This document shows, piece after piece, positions 63,904 to 64,000 of a stretch of DNA of 64,000 nt. The notes under the pieces are model-generated. The model was not told the origin of the DNA. It made no database searches and was given only the letters and a program-made list of their open reading frames with translations. The first letter of the stretch is position 1, and each line of letters starts with the position of its first letter. Origin of the DNA: Leptidea sinapis (Eukaryota > Arthropoda > Insecta > Lepidoptera > Pieridae); the NCBI RefSeq assembly GCF_905404315.1, contig NC_066265.1, positions 29,412,501-29,476,500 on the forward strand. The letters run 5' to 3'. The position numbers and the translations under genes were made by a program.

Positions 63904-64000
63904 GTATCTATTTCAATTGAATCTATGTCTTATCTATTCAAATTATTAATACCGAAGCATTCAATAAGTTTCGTTGTCGCTATTTAATAATCTTTAGATA

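Noticed and set aside
1..64000. Prokaryotic operons, ribosome binding sites, defence islands
   Set aside because: Split genes, animal proteins and insect repeats throughout; no bacterial gene organisation.

Overview
This is a nuclear genome window from an insect, almost certainly a moth or butterfly. Protein-coding genes are split into short GC-rich exons with GT/AG introns, inside AT-rich introns packed with transposable elements of lepidopteran type (CR1/Jockey-like LINE 3' ends, RTE, mariner, tRNA-like SINEs, MITEs, a Helitron-like end, a solo LTR). There are no bacterial features. I rebuilt the gene models by hand from splice signals, reading phase and remembered family sequences. No alignment was run.

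Layout. (1) 283-7398, minus: complete five-exon CNPPD1 (cyclin-like membrane protein, 406 aa). Its large intron holds an apparently intact mariner on the opposite strand. (2) 7399-10651: intergenic, with tRNA-like SINE copies and an RTE fragment. (3) 10652-21559, plus: complete five-exon type II membrane protein (362 aa) resembling the DUF1647 glycosyltransferase-like family. Its 6.4 kb last intron contains two CR1-like LINEs nested head-on. (4) 21560-30305: long AT-rich intergenic stretch with a LINE tail, a ~455 bp foldback palindrome, a small perfect-looking hairpin and a MITE. (5) 30306-34490, minus: complete six-exon TMEM65 (mitochondrial inner-membrane protein, 301 aa). (6) 34491-37912: repeats, including a composite inverted-repeat element with 54-59 bp ends. 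(7) 37913-38439, minus: small three-exon predicted gene, unidentified, divergent from (8). (8) 38703 to past the window end, plus: the first 22 coding exons (about 1304 codons) of VPS13D, a bridge-like lipid-transfer protein. Its introns hold LINEs, MITEs, a solo LTR, a Helitron-like element and a mariner split by a LINE.

The outstanding feature is in VPS13D exon 9. The last 141 bp of the exon are present as 14 near-identical head-to-tail copies (44957-46930). The unit is a multiple of three with no stop, so the whole array stays in frame (14 x 47 residues). Every unit boundary also keeps a splice-donor-like CAG|GTACAGT preceded by a pyrimidine-rich, acceptor-like stretch. The cell could make normal VPS13D by using the first donor, or forms with up to 13 extra copies of a groove-forming beta segment. 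Alternatively the array could be an assembly artefact. This is the first thing to check.

TMEM65 and VPS13D both act at or on mitochondria, but nothing in the sequence shows that their adjacency is functional.
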